NCBI GenBank assembly: GCA_036245525.1
Contig: BTPG01000007.1
Span: 162,882,847 to 162,946,846, forward strand
Source: Semisulcospira habei
Taxonomy: Eukaryota; Mollusca; Gastropoda; Semisulcospiridae
Reading direction: 5' to 3'
Length of the DNA: 64,000 nucleotides
Below the pieces are notes generated by a model, which was given only the letters and a program-made list of their open reading frames with translations, was not told the DNA's origin and did no database searches. Shown in pieces: positions 39,143 through 50,906 of the stretch; position 1 is the first letter of the stretch; every line of letters starts with the position of its first letter. The position numbers were made by a program, and so were the translations under genes.

Positions 39143-42100
39143 CACACGAGACTCGTTTCACCGGGACACGGCCTCGAGAGATGACCACTCTTCCACCCTC
39201 CGACAGCCCAGAGTGGAAACACGACGGACGGACGAACCAGATGCCAGGGCTCGATCCTCGCCTAGATCACAGGTTAGTGGAGACATTCCGATCTCTTCCA
39301 CTGTGTTAGTTCAGTAGACCCAACTCACTATCAAGACGCTACCCGGAGAGACGACGGCCGTCGCCTCGTCGGGTTTCTGGTCGCCGCTACCGCTCTCAGG
39401 CGGGTAACCCTTCGGACTCGAGTGGTTACACTGATACACGCAGAGACTGCTTACGGCGGACCAGTTCTGTGGGGCCAAGGCGACATGCAGAAGCGGCCAC
39501 GTACTGGGAGTCGCACGGTTTGCCACGAGACTCGTCCACTCCCGCCAGGACAATGACGTCACGGGCCAGTTAGCTACTGTCGCATACTAACGCGGAGGGC
39601 CCTCCTAAGGTTCCCCTTACCGTGACGAACGGAGAGGCACGCCCAGACCCACTGACGGCGGGTACTGCCCTAGAGACGACAGCTCGGCCTCAGGTCAGTG
39701 ACGACTGGGTTGTGAGAGCATATATTGCGCGGTAGCGTGCAAGATTGGGATTCGTTTGTTGTCGTTTTAGGGCACCTAGTGCCTTTCTTTCAAGCTAGGC
39801 GTTTTAACCCTTTTGCCACAGGTGTTAAAATGTTGCATTCCCAGCTGCGCAGCGGTTTCGCCAGACCGCTGGGGCGCAACACCTCTTATCCTTAAAGGGG
39901 CTATAACCCTGGAACCACTGAACCGATTACTTCAGTTTTGATAAAATGGAGATGAGACACAGAGTGGTATTCTGACTCTCATAGTTCAATTTAATGCAAA
40001 TACCTTGATTTATCCCTGAAAGGGCAATTACAATCACATAAAGCTCTTTCAATAAGCATTAATTAATTAATTTTTTATTATGATTATGATTATTTGGGGC
40101 GCCCTCGCCCGGGCTATACACGCGTTGGCGCCATCTCCCGTCGTGGTTACACCGGCACTTTCTACGGCTTGCGGCACCGCAAGTGCTACAGGACCGCTGC
40201 ACTTCACACGACAAGATCCCGGCTCAGTGATGTTGGGCCACGCCTCGCCCCGACCGTGCAGACGAGAGCCCGCTCTACATGCAGTGCAGAGAGACGACTT
40301 CACGATGGGATTCCGTTCCCGGCAATAGGTCACAATCTTTCAGTTCGCCTGACTTCGGAAGCATGTGCTCACTACACAGAGACCAGGGGTACGAGAGGAT
40401 CAGGAGACGACGTCCCAGTTCCGTTGGGTCGCTACACATCGGGAAGACAGGCGCTCCGAAGTTTCTTCGTCGCCGTTCGAGTTCGTGGGACCGGCCCTCT
40501 GAGGCTACGCTGTCCCTTCCAAGTGCTGGGTCCACCTTCGTTGGATCGCCGCCGCCCGGGGTCCCCCGGACTTCGGAGCAGTTAGACATCCCTTCTCCTG
40601 CGTGCGAGACAGACGACTACTCCGCTTGATTCCAGAGGACGTCGTTCGCCGTGGCTGGGCGATGATAGCTACTCCACGTCGCTACGCTCGCGGTTCCGAG
40701 AGATCTTGGATTCGCCGCCTTCTGCGTGGAGATAGAGGAGGGAGCCTCCTCGGGCTTAGACGAAGCAGGTCCCCTCATCGCGTCCTAGCATTTCAAGTCC
40801 CTTCCTCATCCGTTCGGGTGCCGGATTCTTGTCGCCGGCTTCTGTCTCCGCTTCAGGGCGCCGGGGGAGGCACTGGTGGCTTCAACTTTGTGATCCTACT
40901 TCTCTTCCGCTGCCACCGCTTCGCTGCGGCTACAGACTGTGATCTGATGATTCGGGATACCGTCCTGCACACTTTCTCGCGGCCTACCGCGTTGAAGAGT
41001 CGGCCACGCAGGGCACCGCGCGATGGACAACTTCCCTGGCCCCCCTGGCAGACCGACAAGGAGCCTAACAAGGACTCTGGCACAGCCGATACACGCGGCT
41101 TACACCGCTGGATGTAGCAGTCTTCCAGGAACATTGATGCAGGACAGGCACGCGGTCATCGCAGACCGTCGGACAGTTTTGGCAGGGACCCCTCTTCTGC
41201 GGAGGCGCAGTTCTTCTGCTGCACCGGATTTGTGGCTGACATCCGAGGGACGGAGGCGACGTTTTGTGACGCCGACGACACAGTCCCGGGAACGTCAGTG
41301 GCAGCTTTCTCCAGGCGTGCGATTGATGACTACCAAGTAGCAGTCTACCTTCATAGAGGTCAGCGCGGGTTGAGGACTGGTCCGACCGACCTCACTGCAG
41401 GGGCCGACTTCGGTCTACATCGGGGGTAGCGCACACAGTTCAGATTAAGCCCCTGCTGAGACAAGTTCTCGGCTCGTCGTATCCTTCTTCCGGCGGGGTG
41501 CTACCCTCCACTTCGCATTGGCCTAGCCGTGGTCAGCGGCGACCAAGCACTACGGTCTTCTTCTTCTAAGATGACAGCTTCGGGACCTAGCGGAAGCGTT
41601 CGTTTGCCTGGGTGGAGACGACTTGGAGTTCCGGCATGCTGCGGCGCCTGACTGGAGCAGATGGACTTGCCCTCGATAGCTCCTTGTGAAGTTACCCGCT
41701 CGGCACTGGAGATCCTGCGGCCGGGGGCGCAAGTACCGGGAGTTAGACGTGACGACAGCTTGGCAAATTAGTTCCCGAGAGGTGGTTGGAGCTCAGTTCC
41801 GCGGCAGTATGGTCGACTCTTCTCGTACACTAGTCGGTGGATATGGTGCACGGTCTTCGTTCTATCGACTCGACACAAGTGCCTCGACATCTTGCCAGAT
41901 GCTAGACAAAGACTTGAGAGCAGCGGTGCGTCTCCAGGACTTTGGGACAACTCGATGTTCGAAGTCCTAACCAGTTGACAAGCCGGGCGGTAGGCTGGGA
42001 TTCTGCCCTCTTCGCCGTCGACTAGGCTGCCTACGCTACAGGACAGGTACTACGTGTTTCTTCGCATGGATCCCGTCGAGGATGGAGTGCGTGGTCGTCC

Positions 42101-42530
42101 TGTTCGAGTGGGACTCCCAGTAGGACGGGAGCAGGGCAGACTAGCAGCGACTATCATTACCTTCTTCAGTTCGCTTAGGACTCATGACATGCTAGGGGAT
42201 CGCCGTTCAACCTGACACCTCTTCTGCTTGGAGAAGGAGGGTGTAATTATGGGAGATGCTAGTGCGCTTGAGACCGGCGGCGCGGGGAGGCGTCGCTGTG
42301 GCCAGATCTTTTAACTTCACTGCTCGCATCGAGATTGAATGCTGCGTTATACGCGTGGTTGTCCGACATTCCCTTTGTTGCAGGTTTGCGGAGGTAGGTG
42401 GGCGTTTTCCTGGCTTGGGGGCGCTTGTCTCTTCACCAGTCGAGGTCAGCTCGTTACCACATGCCCCCCCTCTGCAGCTCTCCACTACTCGCACGAGGCT
42501 CTAGCAACTGGAACAGCCGCCATAACAACC
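39143..42530. other. DIRS copy 5 interior without recognisable RT/RNase H
   Basis: Decayed gag-like sequence extends to about 41110. A different composition (AT-richer, ending in ATTAATTAATTTTTTATTATG) occupies 39740-40090, possibly an old insertion. From 41110 to 42530 I find only frame fragments and no YLDD box or RNase H motifs. Confidence 0.45.
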
Positions 42531-42539
42531 GGGCCCGGA

Positions 42540-44057
42540 ACTCTTCTGACACACCTGGAGATTGTGCAGCAAGCCCTCTACCACAGAGGCTTCCCTAGGG
42601 CGGCCATGGATGCTACCGAGACAACCCGCAGACCCTCAACCGTTCGAGTTGCGAGGGAAGACGACGAGCGCTGGGTGACGGGACTGACGACAGCCTTCTT
42701 TCCCTCCGGACTTGGCGAAGCCCCAGCTGACGGAATGCTTCCTCGGGCTATTCAACGCCCAGGGACGGTCTCCTTTCACTGTTCGGGACTATCTAACCAT
42801 GATCGCCGACACCTATAATAATATAATATTAAGCGCATTAAATAGGCGCTTTATCCCAATTGAAAATCGGCTCAAAGCGCCGCCGCGAACTGAACCCAAC
42901 AAGCACACTCACGTGAAACACGCGCATTCACTCACACACTGTACATAAACACAGAACATTCACGTGGTGCTAAGGGCAAGCTCAAGCGAGCTACTGTAGT
43001 TTTTGGAAATTCAAAGTCGTTTGTGTTTGAAATTTGATTAAGTGGGCTGAAACTGATACCAAAGGTGATTACGCTCATTAGGCCCGGGTGGCTGTAAGAC
43101 CTCGCATTTCGGAGACTCTCTTCGGTCTGGATGCCCATCACTGCTTCGCGTGGGCCAAGAGTGATCTACCATGGGGGCTTACGTGGTCTCAACCCCGTCC
43201 TTAGAACCCGGCACATGACGCGCTTGACGGATGTATCTAGGAAGAAGTGCTTCCTGGCGGTCCTTGCCTCTACCTCCAGGGTCAGTACACTACGCGCGCT
43301 GCCCACACACCCAGATTGCTTGCAGTGCCAGACAACCGGCTTCATGCTACTGCTACCTGAACATCTTCCTGGACAAGAGGCGGCCTCCCTGACGGCGACA
43401 GATGTTTCGCCCTGCGTGTGTACGGACTCCACCCGGGAGAACAGACTTAAGGCCCCGGTGAGAACCTTACATGTGGCCTAGCCACCTCTTCCAGGGCCAG
43501 TGAACGTACGCGCTGGTGTCACACACGGGTTGCTGTCAGGTACGGACAGAAGGCGCCGTGCAACTGCTAACGTTACCAGCCTTCGGGGCCAAGTAGTGGT
43601 CGCCTTGGCTGTCATACCGCTGATGACTTTCCGCCCTTACGAGACTCCACTCGGTAGACCAGACAATACGAACTGGTGAGAGCCTTACGTGTGGGCCTGC
43701 GCCGGACCACGCTTGCGCAGAGGACGCACACACCTGTTTCTCCCTTTGTCCCCAGGTAGACGTGACATCTCAGCCCAGACCTGCTCCTCCTGGTTCCGGG
43801 GAGTGATCCGCCCGGCCTTCCAGGACCTCGACCTGTTGCAGCCACCTGTTGAACATCGAGGCGCACGAGGTCAGAGCCTTGACCGCAAGTCCCGCTTCGA
43901 CAGCACCGGTGCAGTCAAGGACTTTGTGGCGGCTATGAGAGGGCGAGCAGAGACCACTTGCGCCCGCTTCTACCTGAGGGACCTCTCCACCCAGCGGCAG
44001 AACCTCTCGCTGGTGGGAGACATCACTACAGAGCAACACTCCCTCCCGGCGCCCTAG
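42540..44057 (+). pseudogene. DIRS copy 5 tyrosine recombinase, interrupted by a SINE-like repeat
   Basis: Fragments in order: LLTHLEIVQQALYHRGFPRA near 42540, then MIADTY at about 42805, where a repeat is inserted. Homology resumes near 43080 with MTRLTDVSRKKCFLAVLAST then SRVSTLRALP (catalytic Arg). Near 43690-44057 are RRGRTHLFLPLSPGRRDISA, an HEVR box in one frame, and CARFYLRDLSTQRQNLSLVG with the tyrosine. Several frameshifts make it non-functional, although the active-site residues are present. Confidence 0.75.
42833..43059 (-). repeat. SINE-like repeat inserted in DIRS copy 5
   Basis: It is about 227 bp and matched closely by 46732-46958. Read on the - strand it ends GGGATAAAGCGCCTATTTAA with an AT-rich tail. 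That resembles the 3' tails of CR1/L2-mobilised SINEs and the 3' end of the LINE at 61.4-63.0 kb. Confidence 0.65.
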
Positions 44058-44170
44058 GCGCCGCAGGTATCTTAACTAAAATTATCGGGAGTTTGCTCCG
44101 GGAGAGCGGGTCTGAGGGTTGGTCGGTTGGCAGGAGGGGCGTTTTTTCGGCACCCACCTCCTCTTCGGAA

Positions 44171-44270
44171 TTCCACAATGTCATACCATCGGTAATGTGT
44201 TTTGAGAAAACAAATGAATTTTTCATTAAAATGCATTTTTTTGAAAAATACTTACCGATGGTATGACTCG
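44171..44270. repeat. DIRS copy 5 internal complementary region
   Basis: The complement of the left end (GGTAATGTGTTTTGAGAAAAC) joins the complement of the right tail (TGAATTTTTCATTAAAATGC) at the AAA/TTT junction expected of a circularised element. Confidence 0.9.
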
Positions 44271-44313
44271 AAGGACCCTCCCACCTACCCCGCTTGCCTC
44301 AAGTGCGCTAAGG

Positions 44314-44492
44314 AACTAAACTGAGGGATGACGGGTATTCTCGTACCGGGTGGGAATAAGGGGAGACTATTCAGGCCATGACCGGGTCTATGGCGCTCCA
44401 CTCCTGCCAACACCCCCTTATACGGACACAACCAAATTTTGGCTAAAATTAGGCTAGCTAAGGGCTTTTCCACAATGTCATACCATCGGTAA
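44314..44492. repeat. DIRS copy 5 right inverted terminal repeat
   Basis: It is identical in inverse orientation to 37913-38091. The unique right tail runs to about 44532. Confidence 0.9.
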
Positions 44493-44947
44493 GTATTTTT
44501 CAAAAAAATGCATTTTAATGAAAAATTCATTTTTTTTACAAGCAGTGCAGGCACGTCCTGAGAAAGTCTTGTTGCTGTCGGGACGTTAATTCTTTCAAGA
44601 CGTGCCGCATCCGGATTCGCGGCTTTACGCCGTGAATCCGGTTGCGGCATGTCTCGAAAGAGTTGAGCAATGTACAACCTACATCTTTTACGCTGTCTTG
44701 ATGACAGAAATTTTGTTGTACACCTTAGCTGCAGAGACGATTCCATAACAAGCATTTCCATCTGTATATTCTGATCATTTGGCAACATATCTACGTGTAA
44801 TATCATCTTTGAAGTTCTGTCATTGTTTTCTTCTGACTGAACTATATCTTCTGTAAATCCTATAATAAGATGCCAGAAATGCCATCAGTTTACTCAGAAC
44901 TCGGTATTTATAGCTTCCTAATACAGATATTCTAATTGTCATTTGCT

Positions 44948-45165
44948 TTAACTCTTTCAGCCCAATGGGCGTATTTCCCAAATTTTGGAGGCATCATCTA
45001 ATGACTATGCACCAGTTGCAGGAGATGGAACGATCGACCATGATAATTCAAGGGCAGTGCGGTATTAGCTTGGCGCCAACAGGTGCCAAGCTAATCTGGC
45101 ACTACCCTTGTATTATCAGGATTGACCCATCTCCTGCTGTAGTGCGTCAGGGCTGAATGGGTTAA
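44948..45165. repeat. Palindrome family A, full copy
   Basis: It starts TTTAACTCTTTCAGCCC and ends GGGCTGAATGGGTTAA. The centre is GCTTGGCGCCAACAGGTGCC. Confidence 0.88.
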
Positions 45166-45908
45166 ACTCAGCTGTCCCTGATATGAAGACAGGTACTACA
45201 GCGGGAGAGGGATCGACCAGTCATGATAATTGGAGCCGTGCATGCACTATGTCTTTGGGCTGATGTTGGTGGGCCGACTAGACCAACATCGGCCCAATGA
45301 CATTGTGCTAGTTGGGAGGATAGTGCCGTGTTTGCTTGGCTGGTGCCTAATCTTGAACTGTCATGGCTGATCTTTGTCCCTCAGCTTGTGCATGTTCACA
45401 AACACCTCCCTGACTTGACGAAAGTCACTATTCTATGAAAATTTTTGTTGTGGTTTTGTACAAGTATTTTTGTTTGTTATAAGGTTGCTGTTGCTGTGTT
45501 CTTGCTTTTTTTTGTTTTTATTGTTGTTTTTGTTGCTTTGAGACTACCCATGAATTGTCATCGCAGCATGGTTTGGAGGCAACATGGTTTGAAGGCAACA
45601 GGGGTTAAAGTGAAGTACCGGTGATGTCTTTCATTAAGAGACTAGCTAGTCAGTTGCAGCCTTGTGAAATGTGAACGTTCAGTATTGCAATAAATACGCA
45701 GATATGGCTATGCCACAAAGTTAACCCTCTTGTCCATGCAGTAGCCAGTACTGTCCATAGTACCGGCTGTCATCATGCCCAGGGGGGTTATCTTATTATC
45801 TTCATGTGTACCCCACTCCTTTGTGAACACAAGAGTGCCTACGTATATCACAAATATCTTTTGGTTTCCAGATACTAAGGTGTGTATTCCCTCATTTCTT
45901 GTCATTTG
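45166..45908. other. Intergenic region without a gene
   Basis: It contains a TTGGGCTGATGTTGG/CCAACATCGGCCCAA fold-back at about 45255-45295 and T-rich DNA. There is no ORF with recognisable similarity. Confidence 0.5.
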
Positions 45909-46122
45909 TTAACCCATTTAGCCCCGAGTCTCTACAGCAGGAGATTGATTGACCATGATAATTCAAGGGTAGTGTCAGATTAGCTTGGCGCCTGCAGGCG
46001 CCAAGCTAATCAGGCACTGCCCTTAAATTATCATGGTCAATCCATCTCCTGCAGCTGGTACATAGTCATTAGGCAACATCTCCAAAATTTGAGAAATGGG
46101 ACCTTGGGGCTAAAAGGGTTAA
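45909..46122. repeat. Palindrome family A, full copy (best example)
   Basis: It starts TTAACCCATTTAGCCCC and ends GGGGCTAAAAGGGTTAA. The centre GCTTGGCGCCTGCAGGCGCC is a perfect palindrome, with arms of about 100 nt each. Confidence 0.93.
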
Positions 46123-46134
46123 CATAAATAATTC

Positions 46135-46212
46135 TTAACCTTTATCTGTCGATGTCACTTTTTGTCAAGGTCATTCCTGCAGGAAAAGTGCTGCCAGCAG
46201 CCAAAAAGTTAA
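46135..46212. repeat. Hairpin family B copy, shortened
   Basis: It starts TTAACCTTTATCTG and ends CAGCCAAAAAGTTAAC. The core is GTCATTCCTGCAGGAAAAGT. Confidence 0.7.
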
Positions 46213-46318
46213 CGTTTTCACCCTCTGTGAAAATGTCACCTCAAATGGCTATGAGATTATCACAGATTAACCGCCCAATAATAATGTCTGCTTGAGCTAC
46301 ACGGATATACAGGAGGCC

Positions 46319-46387
46319 AGCAAGAGGTACAGATGTTTATGAGCTCTTGCCTCTGTGGGGGTTCATGAAGATATATGTCCTTTGCAT
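46319..46387. repeat. Hairpin family C copy, degenerate
   Basis: GCAAGAGGTACAGATGTTTATGAG is followed by TTCATGAAGATATATGTCC. Confidence 0.55.
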
Positions 46388-46731
46388 TTACATAGCGGTT
46401 TGTTTGGTTCTTTTGGCTCTTAAGGGGTTGAAGTTGACAGAAATGTATGAAATATTGTGTTTCATTTTCTTTCTGGCTTTTGTTTTCTTGAAATTGTACT
46501 TTATTGAAGTGGTGTATAGATCATATTTGTAAATAAGAAAGAAATACTAGGCGTGGATTCAGTTGTTGAAAATTTGCTACATATCTTGTTATATAGTATA
46601 TAGTTCACAAAATATATTGTTGCCATTGCCAAATGTTTGCCAGATTTGTCACCATCATCACAGCAGATTCCTATTTGATTGTTAGATGATTGTTGAAATG
46701 GATGTACAATAATAGATGAATGTACATAAAT

Positions 46732-46958
46732 CAGCACATTAAATAGGTGCTTTATCCCAATTGAAAATCGGCTCAAAGCACCGCCGCGAACTGAGCCCAA
46801 CAAGCACGCTCACGTGAATCACGCACATTCACTCACACACTGTACATAAACACAGAACATTCACGTGGTGCTAAAAACAAGCTTAAGTGAGCTACTGAAG
46901 TTTTGGAAATTCAAATCGTTTATGTTTGCAATTTGATTAAGTGGGCTGAAATTGATAC
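46732..46958 (-). repeat. SINE-like repeat, second copy
   Basis: It matches 42833-43059 with scattered substitutions, including the shared GCCGCCGCGAACTGA-like and ACATAAACACAGAACATTCA blocks. Confidence 0.65.
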
Positions 46959-46974
46959 TTAAGTCGTACATGTG

Positions 46975-47960
46975 TAATTTTGGCTCACATGCGAAGCAAA
47001 AGTGAGTATGTTCTGGGCCAGTGGGCGTCCGTAGGGCGTCCGTCCAGCATCATCCGTGGTAAAATTTAACGTTGGCATTCCCTCGGAGACTATTCAAGCC
47101 ACAGTCTTCAAACTTGGACCAAGGATACTTTGTGGCAAGACCTTTCTAAACAAAGGTCAAGGTCACAGGGGATGAGGAAATAGTCCCAAAATAGCTATAT
47201 TTTGACATAATTTATTTTTTCTCAAATACTATTCACAACTTCAAACCCAAACTTGGTACAAAGATACCTGATGGTAAGACCTTTCTATGCATACTAATTT
47301 GGTTGATCCCTCAGAAAGGTCATTTGTCACAAGAGCTCAGGAAATAGGTCCAAAATAGCCATATTTTGACAAAAGATGTTTTTTTCTCAAATACTATTCA
47401 CAACTTTAAACCCAAATTTGGTACAGAGATACCTGATGGTAAGACCTATCTATGCATACTAATTTGGATGACCCCTCAGAAAGGTCAAAGGTCACAAGAG
47501 CTCAGGAATTAAGTCCAAAATAGCCATATTTTGACAAAAGATGTTTGTTCTCAAATACTATTTACAACTTCAAACCCAAATTTCGTACAGAGATACCTGA
47601 TGGTAAGACCTATCTATGCATACTAATTTGGATTAGCCCTCGGAAAAGTCAAGGGTCACAAGAGGCCGGCAAATGTGTGTAAAACGCAAATGTTTGATAG
47701 AATTGTAGGTATTATCAACATTTTTGCAAATTTTTCAATCAAATTTGGCGCAAAGGTAGCTGATGATAAGACCTTCCTATGCATACTAATTTAGTCGACT
47801 CATCGCAAAGGTAAAGGATCACAGGGGGGTCGACAAATAAGTGAAAAATGCTTACATTTTCAGAAAACATGGATTTTGATGGTGCAAAAGCCAGCCTTTC
47901 TTGTCACAAAGATCACACATGTAAATAGGTCATACACGTGAGCCATAATGGCTTTTCCTT
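46975..47960. repeat. Unclassified repeat element with a 164-bp tandem array
   Basis: The outer ends resemble each other in inverse orientation: TTTTGGCTCACATGCGAAGC on the left, and CACGTGAGCCATAATGGC on the right. Four tandem units share CTGATGGTAAGACC and TATGCATACTAATTTGG, starting near 47271, 47436, 47600 and 47763. There is no ORF, so it is non-autonomous. Confidence 0.6.
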
Positions 47961-48317
47961 TTTTGTTATGTTATTGTTAGATCACAATCGCTTTTTTGTT
48001 GGCAAAAACTGTATCATTGTTTTTTGCTTTATTTGTTTAGAACATTTGATTTGTTAAGATGAATATGTGTGTTTCAGTTTCATCAAAAATCAAAAGCTAC
48101 TTAAGCAGTTCAGCCACGGCATTGCATGCTTCAATAAATAGGTGTACAGTGGTATCTGGTAATATTCCCGCGTACAGGTGTCTGGCGCGCACGGGTTGAC
48201 ATCCGCTTAGTGGTCCGTGCACCACCTTGCTCAGGCCAGTTTAGGTCGCTGTCAGCCCAAGGATCGTTTGCTAAACAGTGTTTTTCCTTCATAAATGTAT
48301 GTAAATTCAGCACTACA

Positions 48318-48536
48318 TTAACCCTTTTCATTCTGATACACTCATTGCATGAAATAGAGCTGACTATGATAGTTCAAGGGTGGTGCCAGAATAGCTTGGC
48401 GCCTGAGGCACCAAGCTATTCTGGCACCACCCTTGAACTAAAATGGTTGATCTATCTCGTCATCTGTAATATAGTCTTCACAGGACGGTGCACACATTTG
48501 GAAAAGTTCACCCTCAGGATTTAATGGCTTTAATGC
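48318..48536. repeat. Palindrome family A' copy
   Basis: It starts TTAACCCTTTTCATTCTG. The centre GTGGTGCCAGAATAGCTTGG pairs with CCAAGCTATTCTGGCACCAC. The right end is degenerate. Confidence 0.8.
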
Positions 48537-48716
48537 AATGGTGAATAACGCGGTGTAAGTTTATGGCTCCTGGGTACCGTGATGTACTGAGGCTGTCTCC
48601 TGTGCATATCTAATAAGCAGACAGGAACAGATGGTATTGCTGGAGGGTTTTGTCGGGTCCAGAAACTGCTGTCTTTGGACATTATTTGTTGGAGTGTTGA
48701 ATTTTCAAAATGTCAT

Positions 48717-48928
48717 CAACCCCTTCACTGCCAGTGGACGCAGATTGTTTTGGAAGCCATTGTAATTCAGCCTCGAAAGACCCATAGTCGTCAAAAGAAC
48801 ATGAATACAAAGTGGTGTCGGCAAGAAGCATAGATCTTCATGAGCCCCCACAACTGCGTGGGCTCATGGGGATCCATGCCGCTTGCAGTCGGGTGATGTT
48901 CAATTTTTATTGGCAGTGACGGGGTTAA
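48717..48928. repeat. Hairpin family C in a CCCCTTCACTGCCAGTG frame
   Basis: The outer ends AACCCCTTCACTGCCAGTGG and GGCAGTGACGGGGTTAA are inverted. The core is CATAGATCTTCATGAGCCCC with its inverse. Confidence 0.85.
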
Positions 48929-48992
48929 AATATGTTTGTATTATATGTAAAGTTGCCTATAGCACCCTGCATCACCCTAAATGCAAGTGCTT

Positions 48993-49083
48993 TTAACCCT
49001 TTGAGAGTCTGTAGCGGTTTTAGTCGCAATGATTCATACAGGAATCATTGTGACTAAAATCGCTACCGACACGCAAAGGGTTT
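48993..49083. repeat. Hairpin family B copy
   Basis: It starts TTAACCCTTTGAGAGTC and ends GACACGCAAAGGGTTT. The arms GTCGCAATGATTC and GGAATCATTGTGAC pair. Confidence 0.85.
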
Positions 49084-49620
49084 ATTTCTGTGTTCAGTTT
49101 CATAAGATGGAGAACTCTGTGCTGAAAGCACAGATGAAATACCCAAAGTCTGCATCATGTGGCATAGATAATCATGAGCCCCTGGTAAGGTGAAGGGGCT
49201 CATGACATTCTGTGTCCTGTTCTGGCTTGATTTACTTCTGTGTTGTTACATGTATGCAGAGTGTATCTCCTGGGTTACCCACTGGATGGGCCCTCTGTCA
49301 TCCAGATAGCAGCTAGTGAATCTGTTCAATGCTGATGCAGTCAGGACACGCACAATGCAGTGTAAATGGAGCAAGTTTTGCACATGAGACTAATGTTCTC
49401 TGGCGTCATTAGGCCAACTAGATCTATGATCTTGGTCAGTAATGCACAGTTGTCTGCACATCAGACATCACATCACTACCTGATTGGTGTATATGTTTTC
49501 CTGGTTTATAGGCAGTAGCAGTCACCACTTTTGGTTTCGTTCATTACTGTCGTTTTCTGTGTTTCTGAACACATGCTTTAATCTTATGTAGATGAGCTGC
49601 TACATATTCAACAAGCTATT

Positions 49621-49754
49621 TTAACCCCTTCACTGACAAGAAAAGGCCAACAGCAAGAGACATAGATCCTCATAAGCACACGCAGTTGCGTGTGCTTATG
49701 AGGATCTATGCCTCTTGCTGTCACCACTTTGTTTTGTGGCAGTCGGTGAATAAT
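49621..49754. repeat. Hairpin family C copy with altered arms
   Basis: It starts TTAACCCCTTCACTGACA. The core CTCATAAGCACACGCAGTTG pairs with GCGTGTGCTTATGAG. Both arms differ from the usual ATGAGCCCC in a matching way. Confidence 0.85.
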
Positions 49755-49834
49755 TGTATAAATTATATCATATTTGCATAAATCAAAATGCTCAATTCAA
49801 AAACCATTGTAATCTGTACAAGATGGTGCTCACC

Positions 49835-50106
49835 TGCATGTGGTCTGTAATTTTGGACCTTATGGCTTAGAGCTGTGTGGTCCAAAACCACAGACCAACC
49901 ACTCCTATCAGCACTTTCTTAAACTACTGTCTACTTAATGAGTCTTCCATAGTGGGGTAAATCACAGAGTGAGCGCGGTCCTTCACTGATGTGCCTATAG
50001 ATTTTGTTGTGTATTCTAAAATTAATGATTACAACAAAGGCTTACTGGTCTTCTGGACTGTGATTTATTGTGCCGTAAGGTCCAAAATAACAGACCAGCA
50101 CACAGT
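49835..50106. repeat. Two inverted GGTCTGT...GGACC fold-backs
   Basis: GTGGTCTGTAATTTTGGACC pairs with GGTCCAAAACCACAGACCAA near 49838-49905. A related pair lies at 50048-50106. Confidence 0.65.
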
Positions 50107-50495
50107 TCAATGATGGTGTTATTGATTAATGTAATTATCCAGGTGAAATGTTTCTGTTTGTAATAATTCCTGTTCGAAGCTGGATTAAAACGACCTGTTT
50201 CAGGATAGGCATTGATTGCCAGAATTCACCAATATAACAGGTTCTCAATGCTGTCTTTGCTCAGCGAAGAATTTTTTACCCTTCTTTCACAACCTACATG
50301 AGTAAGCAGGCACATGTAGCCGAGGGTTTCTACTCCCTGTGGTACAAGTAGTGGAATTCTCCTACTTACATAGGAGATGATGATCAGAAGGTCCTTTCAT
50401 TTTATGACGTTCAGAATTCGTAAGTTTCATATTTCTTTTGTCCAGCGTTATTGTAAGACATACTAAGAACATTTATGATAAGATATTGCGAACTA

Positions 50496-50706
50496 TTAAC
50501 CCATTTAACTCACTCAGCCCGACCAAATTTTGGAGGCGTCATCTAATGACTATGCACCAGTTGCCGGAGATGGATCGACCCTGATAATTCAAGGGCAGTG
50601 CCAGTTTAGCTTGGCGCCTGAAGGCGCCAAGCTAATCTGGCACTACCCTTGAATTATCATGGTCGACCCACCTCCTGCTGTAGTGCGTCAGGGCCGAATG
50701 GGTTAA
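50496..50706. repeat. Palindrome family A, full copy
   Basis: It starts TTAACCCATTTAACTCACTC and ends GGGCCGAATGGGTTAA. The centre is GCTTGGCGCCTGAAGGCGCC. Confidence 0.9.
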
Positions 50707-50906
50707 CACCAAAGCCACGTTTCTAACATTGTTGGGTGTCACCTAATGAGTTTGTATCACTTGCAGGAGGTGTTTCGACCATGATAATTCAAGGATAGTG
50801 TCAGATTAGCTTGGCGCCTGAAGGCGCCAAGCTAATCTGGCACTACCCTTGAAAAATCATGGTCGACCCGTCTCCTGCTGTAGTAGGTCAGGGCTAAATG
50901 GATTAA
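50703..50906. repeat. Palindrome family A copy adjoining the previous one
   Basis: It shares the TTAA at 50703-50706 with its neighbour and ends GGGCTAAATGGATTAA. The tandem placement suggests insertion at the TTAA of an existing copy. Confidence 0.88.

Larger units (their letters stand above)
37894..44532 (+). mobile_element. DIRS-like retrotransposon copy 5 (perfect inverted repeats, decayed interior)
   Basis: Inverted repeats 37913-38091 and 44314-44492 are identical by eye over 179 bp, so insertion was recent. The internal complementary region is at 44171-44270. Gag is recognisable at 38520-39560 and the recombinase from about 42540, but I find no RT or RNase H motifs between them. A SINE-like repeat interrupts the recombinase. 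It lies between AKAP10 and the sulfotransferase gene. Confidence 0.85.
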
